Shown: positions 1 through 9,377 of the stretch, in pieces | Numbering within the stretch: the first letter of the stretch is position 1 | Layout: each line of letters opens with the position of its first letter | NCBI GenBank assembly: GCA_963735025.1 | Contig: CAVTJG010000009.1 | Coordinates: forward strand, 310,001 to 374,000 | Source: JAABRB01 sp963735025 | GTDB lineage: Bacteria > Pseudomonadota > Gammaproteobacteria > Burkholderiales > SG8-39 | Reading direction: 5' to 3' | Length of the DNA stretch: 64,000 bases | Translations under genes and position numbers: made by a program | The notes under the pieces: generated by a model | What the model saw: only the letters and a program-made list of their open reading frames with translations | Databases searched by the model: none | Told to the model about the DNA's origin: nothing

Positions 1-445
1 TCGCGCGGTCGCTCGGCCCGAGCGCATTGAACGAGCCGCTCATGCCTAGCTCGGTGCGGATCGGGCCGTTCACCACGATGAGGATCGCGCAGCCGCCGGT
101 GCTCGCTGTCGCGCCGTGCAGCAGAAACGGCTCCTGCAACATCGCGGTGAACGCGGCGACCACGACCGGGAAGTGCATCGGCAGGCAGCCCGCCATGACC
201 GCGTTCACGGCGAGCTTCTCCGCGGTGATCGCGCGCGCTCGAACGGGCTCGATCCCCACCAACTGTTCGGGGGGCATCAACGCCCACTCCAGGCAGGCGC
301 TCACCGCGCCGACGGTCGGCGGCACAACGGGCAAGCCATCGGTCCAGCCGCGGCTGTGGAAGAACTCCTGCGCGGCGTGTAGGTCGTCGACCTCGTACCG
401 CCCGGAACGCAAGGCGATACTGGCCTGATGATGATATGCAGCCAT
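1..445 (-). CDS. Conserved protein of unknown function, 3' end beyond window
   Basis: The frame opens at an ATG (443-445) and stays open to the window edge, giving about 148 residues without a stop. It reads MAAYHHQASIALRSGRYEV and then contains the motif RGWTDGLPVVPPT (about residues 33-45), followed by AVMAGCLPMHFPVV and a Gly/Thr-rich stretch. I associate this motif with conserved proteins found next to short UGSC-type redox proteins in soil proteobacteria and actinobacteria, but I recall no biochemical role. There is no signal peptide or membrane segment in the visible part. It diverges from the SMP-30 gene across about 100 bp, so both promoters must lie there. Its function is unknown and the C-terminus is not visible. 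Confidence 0.6.
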   Translation of the reverse strand, partial: MAAYHHQASIALRSGRYEVDDLHAAQEFFHSRGWTDGLPVVPPTVGAVSACLEWALMPPEQLVGIEPVRARAITAEKLAVNAVMAGCLPMHFPVVVAAFTAMLQEPFLLHGATASTGGCAILIVVNGPIRTELGMSGSFNALGPSDRA

Positions 446-545
446 GCAAATTTCGAGGTCCCAATGGCCTCACGGATCACCGGGCTCATCGGTCAGTCCA
501 TCCCCACGACCCGGCCATTGGGACGCCAGTATACTTCCGGGCATC

Positions 546-1494
546 ATGAGTGAGACCTGGATCCCCAGCGGGCGCGTCCCCGACATCGCGATCAAGGACG
601 TGGATGCTTCCTTCGCCCGCTATCGCCTGCCGCTTGCCAAGATCGAGCGGCTCGCCACCGGCATCACGCGATGGGCGGAGGGCCCGGTGTGGATCGGGGA
701 CCAGAGCTGCCTGCTCTGGAGCGACGTGCCCGGCGACTGCATGTGGCGATGGGACGAGATGACCGGCGCGGTGGGGCCGTGGCGCCGAGCCCTCGGGCTA
801 CGCGAACGGCAACACGCGCGACCGGCAGGGGCGGCTCCTGACCTGCGAGCACGGCGGCCGGCGGGTTGTTCGGACCGAGCCCGATGGCACGCTCACCGTG
901 CTCGCCGATCGATTCCAGGGCAAGCGGCTCAACTCGCCGAACGACATCGTGTGCAAGACCGACGGCTCGATCTGGTTCACTGACCCGAGCTTCGGAATCC
1001 TGGGCTGGTACGAGGGCGCGAAGGCCGAGCCGGAAATTCCGACGCACGTGTACCGCATCGACCCCTCGGGCGGGCTCTCCGTCGTCGCCGAGGGCATCAA
1101 CCAGCCGAACGGCCTCGCCTTCTCGCCCGACGAGTCGATCCTCTACATCGTCGAATCGCGCTCGATGCCCCGCAAGATTCTCGCCTACGACGTGGTCGGC
1201 GGAAAGACGCTCACCAACGGGCGCGTGCTGATCGACGCCGGACCGAACGGCACGCCCGACGGATTTCGCGTGGACTTGGACGGCAACCTCTGGTGCGGGT
1301 GGGGAATGGGCGAGGCCGGCCTCGACGGCGTGCACGTTTTCAATCCGGAGGGGCGCCTGATCGGCCGCATCGAGCTTCCGGAGCGTTGTGCCAACGTCTG
1401 CTTCGGCGGGCTGCATCGCAACCGGCTGTTCATGGCCGCCACCACCTCGCTCTACGCGCTCTACGTCAACACGCAGGGCGTGGCGGGCGGATAG
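546..1494 (+). CDS. SMP-30/gluconolactonase family protein (one frameshift)
   Basis: SMP-30/gluconolactonase-like beta-propellers hydrolyse sugar lactones or related esters in the cytoplasm, using a divalent metal. The N-terminal half (MSETWIPSGRVPDIA, then WAEGPVWIGD, the usual EGP metal-site motif) is read from ATG 546. The reading frame moves by +1 near 785. The second half then gives GYANGNTRDRQGRL, NSPNDIVCKTDGSIWFTDPS (metal-binding Asn/Asp region) and NGTPDGFRVDLDGNLW, ending at 1494. Removing one base in the run around 783-787 restores one 315-residue protein of normal family length. That makes a sequencing indel more likely than inactivation. The substrate cannot be deduced. Confidence 0.85.
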
Positions 1495-1559
1495 CCGACG
1501 TTCATAGAGAACATCGTGCGCCGGCGGGAGCGCAGAGGAAGGTCGTTCGAAGGCTCGCG

Positions 1560-1877
1560 CTAACGGGGATCGATCTCCTGGAGCGCCGCCTCGATGCTGG
1601 CGGCCTCGCGCGGTCGCACGAGGCGCGCGACTTCCCGGCCATCGGCGAGCAGCACCAGCGTCGGCCAGAGTTTCACACCGAACGAGCGCCCTAGCCGGCG
1701 GCCGCGGGCGTCCGCGATCTTCACGTGCCGCACACGCGGATGCGCCGAGAGCGCCGCGGAGACGAGCGGCTGCGCGCGCCGGCAGTGGCCGCAAGTTGCG
1801 CGGCCGAACTCGAGCAGCACCGGGCCCGCGAGACGCGTCCACCTCCGCACGCGTGGGCCCAGGATCCAGGTACTCAT
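1560..1877 (-). CDS. Thioredoxin-like protein
   Basis: A 105-residue protein with a thioredoxin fold: LLEFGRATCGHCRRAQPLV carries a CGHC redox motif near residue 30, followed by VKLWPTLVLLADGREVARLVRP, which contains the family cis-proline region (WPT). CGHC replaces the CGPC of classical thioredoxin and is closer to disulfide isomerase-type sites. No signal peptide is visible, so a cytoplasmic thiol-disulfide role is inferred. The start MSTWILGPR was chosen because homology begins there; an upstream in-frame extension is composed of Arg-rich shadow sequence. It is convergent with the SMP-30 gene and divergent from the DUF6356 gene. Confidence 0.75.
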   Translation of the reverse strand: MSTWILGPRVRRWTRLAGPVLLEFGRATCGHCRRAQPLVSAALSAHPRVRHVKIADARGRRLGRSFGVKLWPTLVLLADGREVARLVRPREAASIEAALQEIDPR

Positions 1878-2028
1878 CCGGCATGGCGCGCGAGTGTGCC
1901 GCAGGCGCGGCGATCGTGCCAGCGCAAGGCAAGAGTAGGGAGATCCCCCGATGTGAGGTCCGCGGGGGAACCTTAGCATCGACCCTACACGATCATCCTT
2001 CGCCGATCGTGACCAAGGGGAGAGGATC

Positions 2029-2298
2029 ATGGCCAAAGCAAAGCAAAACGCCGAAGCCGCCCGGGGCATGCCCGGTGCGCAGCAATGGAACCCGTTCACC
2101 ACCCACCCCCATCGGCAGGGGATCAGCTACGTGGAGCATTGGCGGTTTGCGATGGGTATCGCTTTCCGCCTCCTTACCAGCGTATTCACGTTCGCGCTGC
2201 ACGCGATCCTGCCCTTTCTTCCCATCGCGCGCCGAAACGATCGAGGGCCTTGCCGGCCCACGCCGACACCGCACCCATCGTCAGCAGCGACACCGTGA
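2029..2298 (+). CDS. DUF6356-like small membrane protein, C-terminus altered at a junction
   Basis: The start ATG 2029 follows a GGGGAGAGG ribosome-binding site. Residues 20-65 read NPFTTHPHRQGISYVEHW, then a hydrophobic segment FRLLTSVFTFALHAILPFL. This matches the DUF6356 pattern (NPFT.HP...SY.EH..FA followed by one membrane helix and HAL.P). Normal family members end soon after the helix. Here the last 24 residues (IARRNDRG to the end) are antisense to the MFS fragment at 2228-2452, so the native C-terminus was replaced at a rearrangement point near 2225. The helix is complete, so the protein may still insert in the membrane. The family's function is unknown. Confidence 0.65.
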   Translation: MAKAKQNAEAARGMPGAQQWNPFTTHPHRQGISYVEHWRFAMGIAFRLLTSVFTFALHAILPFLPIARRNDRGPCRPTPTPHPSSAATP

Positions 2299-2452
2299 TG
2301 CCGAAGTAGATGAGGCTCAGGCTCCAGCAGGTGTCGGCTGCGATGGGCTTGGCGAGCACGCCCAGGCAGTAGCAGCTCGTGCCCCAGGCGGTGATCTGCG
2401 TGACGCCGAGCGCGCAGACAGCGGCGAGAAACGGATCGGAGCGGGACGCCAT
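2228..2452 (-). pseudogene. MFS transporter remnant, N-terminal part only
   Basis: About 75 residues are recognisable: MASRSDPFLAAVCALGVTQI followed by WGTSCYCLGVLAKPIAADT and a second and third hydrophobic segment ending in WAGKALDRFGARW. This is the N-terminal two to three helices, with the DRxGxR loop 2-3 signature of major facilitator superfamily transporters. Homology stops at about 2228, where the antisense DUF6356 gene begins. A complete MFS protein has about 400 residues, so more than 80 percent is missing. The remnant lies 95 bp downstream of the TauD-like gene on the same strand. The two may once have formed a dioxygenase-uptake operon. Confidence 0.7.
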
Positions 2453-2546
2453 GGCGGCGCGCATCGTAAGACACTCCGCGTATGACGTGCGCATCGCCGT
2501 GCGGTGGCCGTCACCCAAGTATTCGGACGAGCGTGCCGGAACACCG

Positions 2547-3368
2547 CTACGCGCGATAGAACGGGCGGTCGCCTCCGATCGTAACGCGCAAACCGCGCCG
2601 CCGTTCAGGAAAGTAGTCCCAGAGCGCGTGGTGCTGCGCACAGCGGTTGTCCCAGAACGCCACCGAACCGGGCGCCCACCTGAAGCGGCACTGGAACTCC
2701 GGCGTCTCGAGATGCTGGAACAGCATCTCGAGCAGCGCGTCGCTCTCGTGCTGCGCGAGCTGCACGATGCGCTTCGTGAAAATCCGGTTGACGAAGAGCG
2801 CCTGGCGTCCGCTCACGGGATGCGTGCGCACCACAGGATGCTCGGCGGACGGATAAGCCTGGGAGGACTCCCTCATCCCCTCGTAGCGTCCGCGGTAGGT
2901 CGTCTCGCCGTCGTGGAGCGCAGTCAATCCTCCGAGAAAGTCGCGCAGCGGCTTGGAGAGCGCCTCATAAGCCGCGTACATGCTCGCGAACAATGTATCG
3001 CCGCCGACCTGCGGGACCTCCAGCATGTATAGGATCGAGCCGAGCGGTGGCTCCGGATCGCAGGAGACGTCCGAGTGCCAGTCCTCGCCCGCGATGCGCT
3101 TGGTGTTCTCGTCGGCGCGGATGATCATGATCTCCGGGTGGCCCTCGAGGATGTCCGGATAGGCCGGATGCAGGTGGAGCGGTCCGAAGCGCCGTCCCGT
3201 CGCCTTCTGCTGGTCGGGTGTCAGCGACTGGTCGCGGAAGAACAGCACGCAGTGTTCCGCCAGGGCGGCCTCGAGCGCGCGCACGGTCGCCTCGTCGAGC
3301 GGCTGCGCGAGATCGATCCCGCGCACCTCCGCGCCGCACCGGGGCGTCGCCTTGACGATGTCGAGCAA
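2547..3368 (-). CDS. TauD/TfdA-family Fe(II)/2-oxoglutarate dioxygenase (TTG start)
   Basis: A cytoplasmic non-heme iron oxygenase of 273 residues, the usual length for the TauD/TfdA family. Members hydroxylate sulfonates, phenoxyacetates or similar substrates with 2-oxoglutarate and oxygen. The iron-binding H-x-D is visible as WHSD (His98, Asp100). The distal histidine lies in CAQHHALWDY (about 246), and the 2-oxoglutarate-binding arginine lies in the RRRGLRV stretch (about 257-261). The start is taken as TTG 3366-3368 because an AGGAGG site sits 7 bp upstream and homology (DIVKATPRCGAEVRG) begins at once. An upstream in-frame ATG at 3416 has no such site. The substrate is unknown. Confidence 0.88.
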   Translation of the reverse strand: MLDIVKATPRCGAEVRGIDLAQPLDEATVRALEAALAEHCVLFFRDQSLTPDQQKATGRRFGPLHLHPAYPDILEGHPEIMIIRADENTKRIAGEDWHSDVSCDPEPPLGSILYMLEVPQVGGDTLFASMYAAYEALSKPLRDFLGGLTALHDGETTYRGRYEGMRESSQAYPSAEHPVVRTHPVSGRQALFVNRIFTKRIVQLAQHESDALLEMLFQHLETPEFQCRFRWAPGSVAFWDNRCAQHHALWDYFPERRRGLRVTIGGDRPFYRA

Positions 3369-3493
3369 GCAGCTTCCTCCTGCGCCGAGAATAGGGTTGG
3401 CTCGCAAACGCGTCAACTTGGCACGGGTCGCCGACCCGACGCGTCGCCGGACCGTATTCTCGGAAGGCGGTGCGCACGGCTACCTGGCCCCGC

Positions 3494-3970
3494 CTACATG
3501 CTCCGGCGGTACTGCCCGCCCGACCTCGAAAAGCGCGTGCGTGATCTGCCCGAGCGAACACACACGCACGGCATCCATCAGCACCGCGAAGACGTTCTCG
3601 TTCCGGATCACGGCTTCTTGCAGCCGCTTCAGCATCGCCGGCGAATCCTTGGCATGCCGCCTCTGGAAATCCCGCAGCCGCTTGAGCTGCGACTGCTTTT
3701 CCTCGTCGGATGAACGGATGAGCTCGAGGTGATCGGGCACCGGGTCGCCGTGCGGGTTGCGGAAGGTATTCACGCCGATAATGGGGTAGGAGCCGTCGTG
3801 CTTCTTGTGCTCGTAGGTGAGCGACTCCTCCTGGATCTTGCCGCGCTGGTAACCGGTCTCCATCGCACCGAGCACGCCACCGCGCTCGGCGATCGCCTCG
3901 AACTCGCTTAGCACCGCTTCCTCGACGAGATCGGTGAGCTCCTCGATGGTGCAGGGCGTCTCGTTCACAG
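3494..3970 (-). pseudogene. Partial duplicate of the icmF 3' end
   Basis: The fragment encodes IEELTDLVEEAVLSEFEAI through FRNPHGDPVPDHLELI to NENVFAVLMDAVRVC and SLGQITHALFEVG. That is the last 155 residues of the methylmalonyl/isobutyryl-CoA mutase domain of IcmF. It matches 5913-6380 in the same orientation at roughly 95 percent nucleotide identity over the stretch I aligned by eye. Upstream of about 3970 the similarity ends and no mutase active site is present. A one-base insertion near 3520 displaces the natural stop TAG at 3494-3496. The remnant has no catalytic domain and is probably non-functional. Confidence 0.85.
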
Positions 3971-4140
3971 CGATCGTACAATGGCTCGAGCGCCGCATCG
4001 CGCCTTAGAGCCACACCCATCGCTGACCGCCCGTCAGGCGTGGCGAGCAAGTCTGCGAGCCGCGTAGATTCTGCTACGACAAGCGTATCGATCGGCTAAG
4101 CTTCCTCGCGACTTGACGCCGTCCGGGGAGAGCCGCCGAT

Positions 4141-5862
4141 ATGCACCGTCGTTATCCGCTTCTGGTCCTCCTGAGCTTGCTCGCCGTGGCTCTCGCGGTG
4201 TGGAACGGCGTGCGCGTGATGAACGCTTCGGGATTGCCGTTCGCGGTTGAGCCGGCAAGCATACGCACGGTGCGCATCCAACCGCTGCACGACATCACCC
4301 TACCGGCCGGACTGTCGGCGGGCGAGATCGTCGAGACGCAGGCGCAAACGTTCGCGGTGCGCAGCGCGATGCTGGCGGCTCTCTCCGAGGGACACGTCCA
4401 GGCCGGCGTGACCATGAGCCTGATGGTCAACCGCGACGGTCGGCTCGCTCCGGTGCCCTTCACCACAAGGAGGCTCGACAGCGTGCGCGAGCTGCGCGTT
4501 GCCTCCTACCTGGGCCTGCTGTGGGCGGCGTTGCTCTGCTTGACCGTGCTGATCGCCCTGTGGCGTGGCAACAACTGGGGCGCCTGGGGGATCAGCCTGT
4601 GGGGAATCGCCTTCGAGGCCGGCATCGGCCTGGGGATCGCTCCCGTGGCAGGCGCGGGTCCGCTCATCGTCGCCGTCGCCTCGCCTTTTCTGTTCATGCT
4701 CGCGCGCATCGGCTTCTACATGATGGCGGAGAGCATCGCCGGCCCGGCGTTGACACCTGCGACACGCAGGCTGCTGCGTTGGGCGTTCGTCGGTTTCCTG
4801 CTCGCGGGGCTCGTCTACGAGGTGGTCTCCCCCCTCTTGTTTGTGTTCCACGCACTCCTGATTCCGCAGATGGTTGCAACAATCTGGGCGCTGCCGTACC
4901 TCCTTGCGGCCGCGATACTGCTGATCGGCTACCGCCACGCAGACGTACAGCATCGCCAGCGGCTGCGCTGGATGTTCTGGAGCTCGCTGGTGTTCATCTG
5001 CGGCATCCAGCTCAGCAACGTGCCGCTGCTCGGCTACCCGACTTCCTTCATGGTCAAGGTCGCGGCGTATGCCGTGTCGATGACGGGCCTCCTCTACGCC
5101 GTGCTCCGCCACCGCGTGATCGACATCACCTTCATCGTGAACCGCGCGCTCGTTTACAGCGCGACGCTCACCGTCGTGGTCGCGATCTTCACGTTGCTGG
5201 AGAGCTTCATCGAGAAGGCGGCCCTGCCCCACAACGCCAACCTGATCTTCGAGCTCGGCGTGCCGCTCGTAGTCGGATTCTCGCTCGAGGCCGTTCGCAA
5301 ACGGCTCGAGGCGCTCAGCAAAAGAGTGTTCTTCCGGCGCAAGTTCACGGCCGAGGCCGCGCTGCGCGCCTTCGCCCGGCACTGCGGCTACATCGAGGAT
5401 CCGGACCGCGTGATCGAGCAGACGCTGCACGAGCTGGTGACTCACGGAGAAGCTCCCGCTACCGCCTTCTACTGGCGCAACGAGAACGGGTATGGGCGCC
5501 GGGGCGAGGCCGGAGCGGCCAAGTACGCGCCGCAGGCGGATCTCGACGACCGCGCCGTCGTCGCACTGCGTGCGGAGCGTAGCAGCGTCGACCTCGAGCT
5601 GTTCGACAGCAAGGTGGGCACCGATGGGCTGTTGATGCCCGTCATCGTGCACGGCGAGCTGCTCGGCGCCGTTGCCCTAGCCAACCGTCCCGGTGAACGC
5701 TATCCCACCGACGAGCGCGAGTTGCTCAGCCACGTCGTCCAGGAGGCCGGCGCGGCCCTGCACGCGCGCGAGAATGCCCGACTGATCGCCCAGCTGGCGG
5801 CCGGCGAGCTCAGCCTCGACGCGGCGACGAAGCGGGCGCGCGCCCTCGCTCAGCCCGCCTGA
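4141..5862 (+). CDS. ComP-like multi-pass membrane protein with C-terminal GAF-like domain, no kinase
   Basis: The protein has 573 residues. An N-terminal hydrophobic segment (LLVLLSLLAVALAVWNGVRV) is followed by an extracytoplasmic region of about 90 residues. Then come seven or eight hydrophobic segments (about residues 120-345). A cytoplasmic C-terminal part follows: KRLEALSKRVFFRRKFTAE, a linker, and a GAF-like domain (LLMPVIVHGELLGAVALANR, YPTDERELLSHV, about residues 385-560). This order resembles the sensor half of ComP-type histidine kinases. The HisKA and HATPase motifs (H, N, G1, G2 boxes) are absent, and the protein ends shortly after the GAF-like domain. It could be a receptor that acts through a separate partner. 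It is convergent with icmF and lies between the icmF repeats. Confidence 0.65.
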   Translation: MHRRYPLLVLLSLLAVALAVWNGVRVMNASGLPFAVEPASIRTVRIQPLHDITLPAGLSAGEIVETQAQTFAVRSAMLAALSEGHVQAGVTMSLMVNRDGRLAPVPFTTRRLDSVRELRVASYLGLLWAALLCLTVLIALWRGNNWGAWGISLWGIAFEAGIGLGIAPVAGAGPLIVAVASPFLFMLARIGFYMMAESIAGPALTPATRRLLRWAFVGFLLAGLVYEVVSPLLFVFHALLIPQMVATIWALPYLLAAAILLIGYRHADVQHRQRLRWMFWSSLVFICGIQLSNVPLLGYPTSFMVKVAAYAVSMTGLLYAVLRHRVIDITFIVNRALVYSATLTVVVAIFTLLESFIEKAALPHNANLIFELGVPLVVGFSLEAVRKRLEALSKRVFFRRKFTAEAALRAFARHCGYIEDPDRVIEQTLHELVTHGEAPATAFYWRNENGYGRRGEAGAAKYAPQADLDDRAVVALRAERSSVDLELFDSKVGTDGLLMPVIVHGELLGAVALANRPGERYPTDERELLSHVVQEAGAALHARENARLIAQLAAGELSLDAATKRARALAQPA

Positions 5863-5912
5863 TCGGCTTCCGACTCGGCGTCGTTCGCGCCAAGACGGAC
5901 ATCCGCCCCCGT

Positions 5913-6380
5913 TCACATCGAGCGCCGGTACTGCCCGCCGACCTCGAACAGCGCATGCGTGATCTGCCCGAGCGAGCACACGCGCACCGCGTCCATCAGC
6001 ACCGCGAAGACGTTCTCGTTCGGATCACCGCTCCTGCAGCCGCTTCAGCATCGCCGGCGATCCTTGGCATGCCGCCTCTGGAAATCCCGCAGCCGCTTGA
6101 GCTGGGACTGCTTCTCCTCGTCGGACGAGCGGATGAGCTCGAGGTGCTCGGGCACCGCGTCGCCGTGCGGGTTGCGGAAGGTGTTCACGCCGATGATCGG
6201 GTAGGAGCCGTCGTGCTTCTTGTGCTCGTAGTAGAGCGACTCCTCCTGGATCTTGCCGCGCTGGTAGCCGGTCTCCATCGCCCCGAGCACGCCGCCGCGC
6301 TCGGCGATCGCCTCGAACTCGCTTAGCACCGCTTCCTCGACGAGGTCGGTGAGCTCCTCGATGATGAAGCTGCCCTGGTT
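5913..6380 (-). repeat. Direct repeat shared with 3494-3970 (icmF 3' end)
   Basis: This segment, the 3' end of icmF, is repeated in the same orientation at 3494-3970. The copies share long identical blocks, for example the region encoding GVLGAMETGYQRGKIQEES, with scattered third-position differences. There are also small deletions in the icmF-side copy near 6022 and 6051. The repeats bracket the membrane-protein gene at 4141-5862. The divergence suggests the duplication is not recent. Confidence 0.8.
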
Positions 6381-9208
6381 GGGGTTCTCGTTCTTGGCGA
6401 GGCCCCACTCGCGGTTGATGATGAGCTGGATCGCCATCGCGCGGCGCACGCTTTCCTCGGTGGGCGTGGTGATCGCCTCGTCGTAGGCGTTGGTGTGCAG
6501 GCAGTTGGTGTTGTCGTAGGTGGAGATCAGCGCCTGCAGCGTGGTGCGGATGTCGTTGAAGGCGATCTCCTGCGCGTGCAGGGTGCGCCCGCAGGTCTGC
6601 GAGTGGTACTTGAGCTTCTGGCTGCGCTCGTTCGCGCCATAGCGGTTCTTCATCGCCACCGCCCAGATGCGCCGCGCCACGCGGCCGAGCACCGCGTACT
6701 CCGGGTCCATGCCGTTGCTGAAGAAGAACGACAGGTTCGGCGCGAAGTCGTCGATGTGCATGCCGCGCGCGAGGTAGGCCTCGACGAAGGTGAAGCCGTT
6801 CGCCAGCGTGAACGCGAGCTGGCTGATCGGGTTCGCGCCGGCCTCGGCGATGTGATAACCGGAGATCGACACCGAGTAGAAGTTCTTCACCTTGTGGTGG
6901 ATGAAGTACTCCTGGATGTCGCCCATCACCTTGAGGCTGAACTCGGTGGAGAAGATGCAGGTGTTCTGCCCCTGGTCCTCCTTGAGGATGTCGGCCTGCA
7001 CCGTGCCGCGCACCGTCTCGAGCGTCCACTCGCGGATCTTGTCCAGCCTCGTCCTCGGTGGGCGCGCGCTTGTTGTCGGCTTTGAACTTGTCGACCTGCT
7101 GGTCGATCGCGGTGTTGAAGAACATCGCGAGGAGCGTCGGCGCCGGACCGTTGATGGTCATCGACACGCTGGTGTTCGGCGCGCAGAGGTCGAAGCCGCC
7201 GAGTAGAGCACCTTCATGTCGTCGAGCGTCGCGATCGAGACGCCCGAGTTGCCGACCTTGCCGTAGATGTCGGGCCGCTCATCGGGTTCGAAGCCGTAGA
7301 GCGTCACCGAGTCGAATGCGGTGGAGAGGCGCTTCGCCGGCATGTCCTTCGACAGCAGGTGGAAGCGCTTGTTGGTGCGGAACGGGTCGCCCTCGCCGGC
7401 GAACATGCGGGTCGGATCCTCGTTCTCGCGCTTGAACGCGAACACGCCCGGCGGTGAACGGGAAAGAGCCCGGCACGTTCTCGAGCATCAGCCACTTGAG
7501 AATCTCGCCCGGATCCTCGTAGCGCGGCAGCGCCACCTTGCGGATCTTGGTGCCGGAGAGGGTCTCCTGGACGAGCTTGGTGCGCACCTCGCGGCCGCGG
7601 ATCTTCACCACGTATTCGTCGCCCGAGTAGGCCTTCTGCATGTCCGGCCACATGGCGAGGAGCTTCTTCGCGCGCGTCGTCGAGCTGTGCGCGTCGCGTC
7701 GTGCGTGCCGGCCGAGCGTCGTGCGAGGCGATCGTGCCGTACCGATCTTCCTTGCCTCGCTTCCGGCGAGCATCGCCTGCTGCTCGCGCCGCGAGCTGCT
7801 GGCGCTCGCGGGCGATGCGCGCCTGCTCGGCGGCGTGGCGCTTGTAGCCGCGCACGGTCTCGGCGATCTCGGCCAGGTAGCGCACGCGCTGCGGCGGGAC
7901 GATCGCCGCCTTGCTGGTCGACGCCTTGTGCTTGACCTGCGGCAGCTTGCCGGGCTCGAGCGCGAGGCCGTGCTCGCCGAGCTTCGCCGCACAGCGCCTG
8001 GTAGAGCGCGGTGACGCCGTCGTCGTTGAAGCGGCTCGCCATGGTGCCGAACACCGGCATGTCGTCGGGCTTCGCCGAGAAGAGCTGGCGGTTGCGCTGG
8101 TACTGCTTGCGCACGTCGCGCAGCGCGTCCTCGGCGCCCTTGCGGTCGAACTTGTTGATGGCGACGAAATCGGCGAAGTCGAGCATGTCGATCTTCTCGA
8201 GCTGGCTCGCCGCGCCGAACTCGGGCGTCATCACGTACAGCGACACGTCGACATGCGGCACGATCGCGGCGTCGCCCTGGCCGATCCGGAGGTCTCGACG
8301 ATGACGAGGTCGAACCCGGCGACCTTGCACGCGGCGATCGCCTCGGGCAGCGCCTTGGAGATCTCGCCGGTCGCCTCGCGCGTCGCCATGCGAGCGCATG
8401 AAGACGCTCGGAGTGTTCGATCGCATTCATGCGGATGCGGTCGCCGAGCAACGCCCCGCCGGTCTTCTTGCGCGAGGGATCGATCGAGATCACCGCGATC
8501 TTCAGCCGGTCGCCCTGGTCGAGGCGGAGTCGGCGCACCAACTCGTCGGTGAGCGAGCTCTTGCCCGCGCCGCCGGTGCCGGTGATGCCGAGCACGGGCG
8601 CCTTGGCCGTGTCCGCGGCCTGCGCGAGCGCCTCGAGCAGCGCGCCCGGGCACGCACCGGCTTCGAGCGCAGTGATGAGACGCGCGAGGGCGCGTCTGAT
8701 CGCCCGCCTTGACGCGTCTTCAGGTCACGGGGGCGCGTGCGACGCGAGATCGTCGTCGTCGCAGCGCTTGACCATGTCGTTGATCATGCCCTGCAGGCCG
8801 AGCTTCGCGCCGTCCTCCGGCGAATAGATGCGCGCGACGCCGTAGGCCTCAGCTCCTTCGATCTCGGCCGGCACGATCACGCCGCCGCCGCCGCCGAACA
8901 CCTTGATGTTCTCGCCGCCCCGCTCGCGCAGCAGATCGAGCATGTACTTGAAGTACTCGACGTGGCCGCCCTGGTAGGACGAGATGGCGATGCCCTGCGC
9001 GTCTTCCTGCAGCGCCGCGACGACCACTTCCTCGACCGAGCGGTTGTGGCCGAGGTGGATCACCTCGCAGCCGGAGGCCTGCAGGATGCGCCGCATGATG
9101 TTGATCGAGGCGTCGTGGCCGTCGAAAAGCGATCGCCGCGGTGACGAAGCGCACCTTGTGCTTCGCCTTGTAGGCGGTGAGCTCGCGGCTGACGGAGAGG
9201 TCGGTCAT
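5913..9208 (-). CDS. icmF: Fused isobutyryl-CoA mutase IcmF (about ten frame breaks)
   Basis: IcmF interconverts isobutyryl-CoA and n-butyryl-CoA (or pivalyl/isovaleryl-CoA) using adenosylcobalamin, with a built-in GTPase chaperone. All three modules are visible in the right order. The first is a B12-binding domain (MTDLSVSRELTAYKAKHKVR; SSYQGGHVEYFKYMLDLL; GGGGGVIVPAEI). The second is a MeaB-like G domain (P-loop GITGTGGAGKSS, then IDPSRKKTGGALLGDRIRM and FVAINKFDRKGAED). The third is the mutase barrel (MRGTVQADILKEDQGQNTC, SISGYHIAEAGANPISQLAF, RYGANERSQ). The span of 3.3 kb equals a normal IcmF of about 1,090 residues, ending HALFEVGGQYRRSM. Frame changes occur near 9125, 8700, 8390, 8285, 7990, 7730, 7455, 7205, 7045 and 6050. 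Conserved sequence resumes in register each time, so these look like indel errors, though decay cannot be excluded. Confidence 0.85.
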
Positions 9209-9316
9209 CGGGCGTTACCGGTTGGCGTGCCGGGCCCGCTAGTTTACTGCGGTCAGGAGGTTATGAGGGCGGAGCAACCACCCCCTCGTTCTGCTTGGGC
9301 TCTGGAACACCACCCC

Positions 9317-9353
9317 GGCTGCTTCGCAGCCACGCCCCCTCGGAAAGGAGGGG
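9317..9353. terminator. Two adjacent hairpins after the ABC importer operon
   Basis: Two inverted repeats lie between the last permease (ends 9378) and icmF (starts 9208). The first is GGCTGC-TTC-GCAGCC (9317-9331). The second is CCCCTC...GAGGGG (9336-9353). Neither has a strong T-run, so factor-independent termination is only a possibility. The second belongs to a small family of CCCCTCC/GGAGGGG hairpins also seen at 13688-13714 and 31353-31373. Confidence 0.4.
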
Positions 9354-9377
9354 AAAGACCAGCCCTGTGCTCCGCCG

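Noticed and set aside
664..1932. A 422-codon minus-strand frame over the SMP-30 and thioredoxin genes.
   Set aside because: No domain and strongly Arg/Ala-biased; it overlaps two supported genes.
4300..5652. A 450-codon minus-strand frame inside the membrane-protein gene.
   Set aside because: Low-complexity His/Gln/Arg composition and no motif; the + strand encodes clear helices and a GAF-like domain.
5913..9208. icmF as a confirmed pseudogene.
   Set aside because: The many breaks keep register and full length and match the indel pattern of other essential-looking genes, so error is at least as likely.
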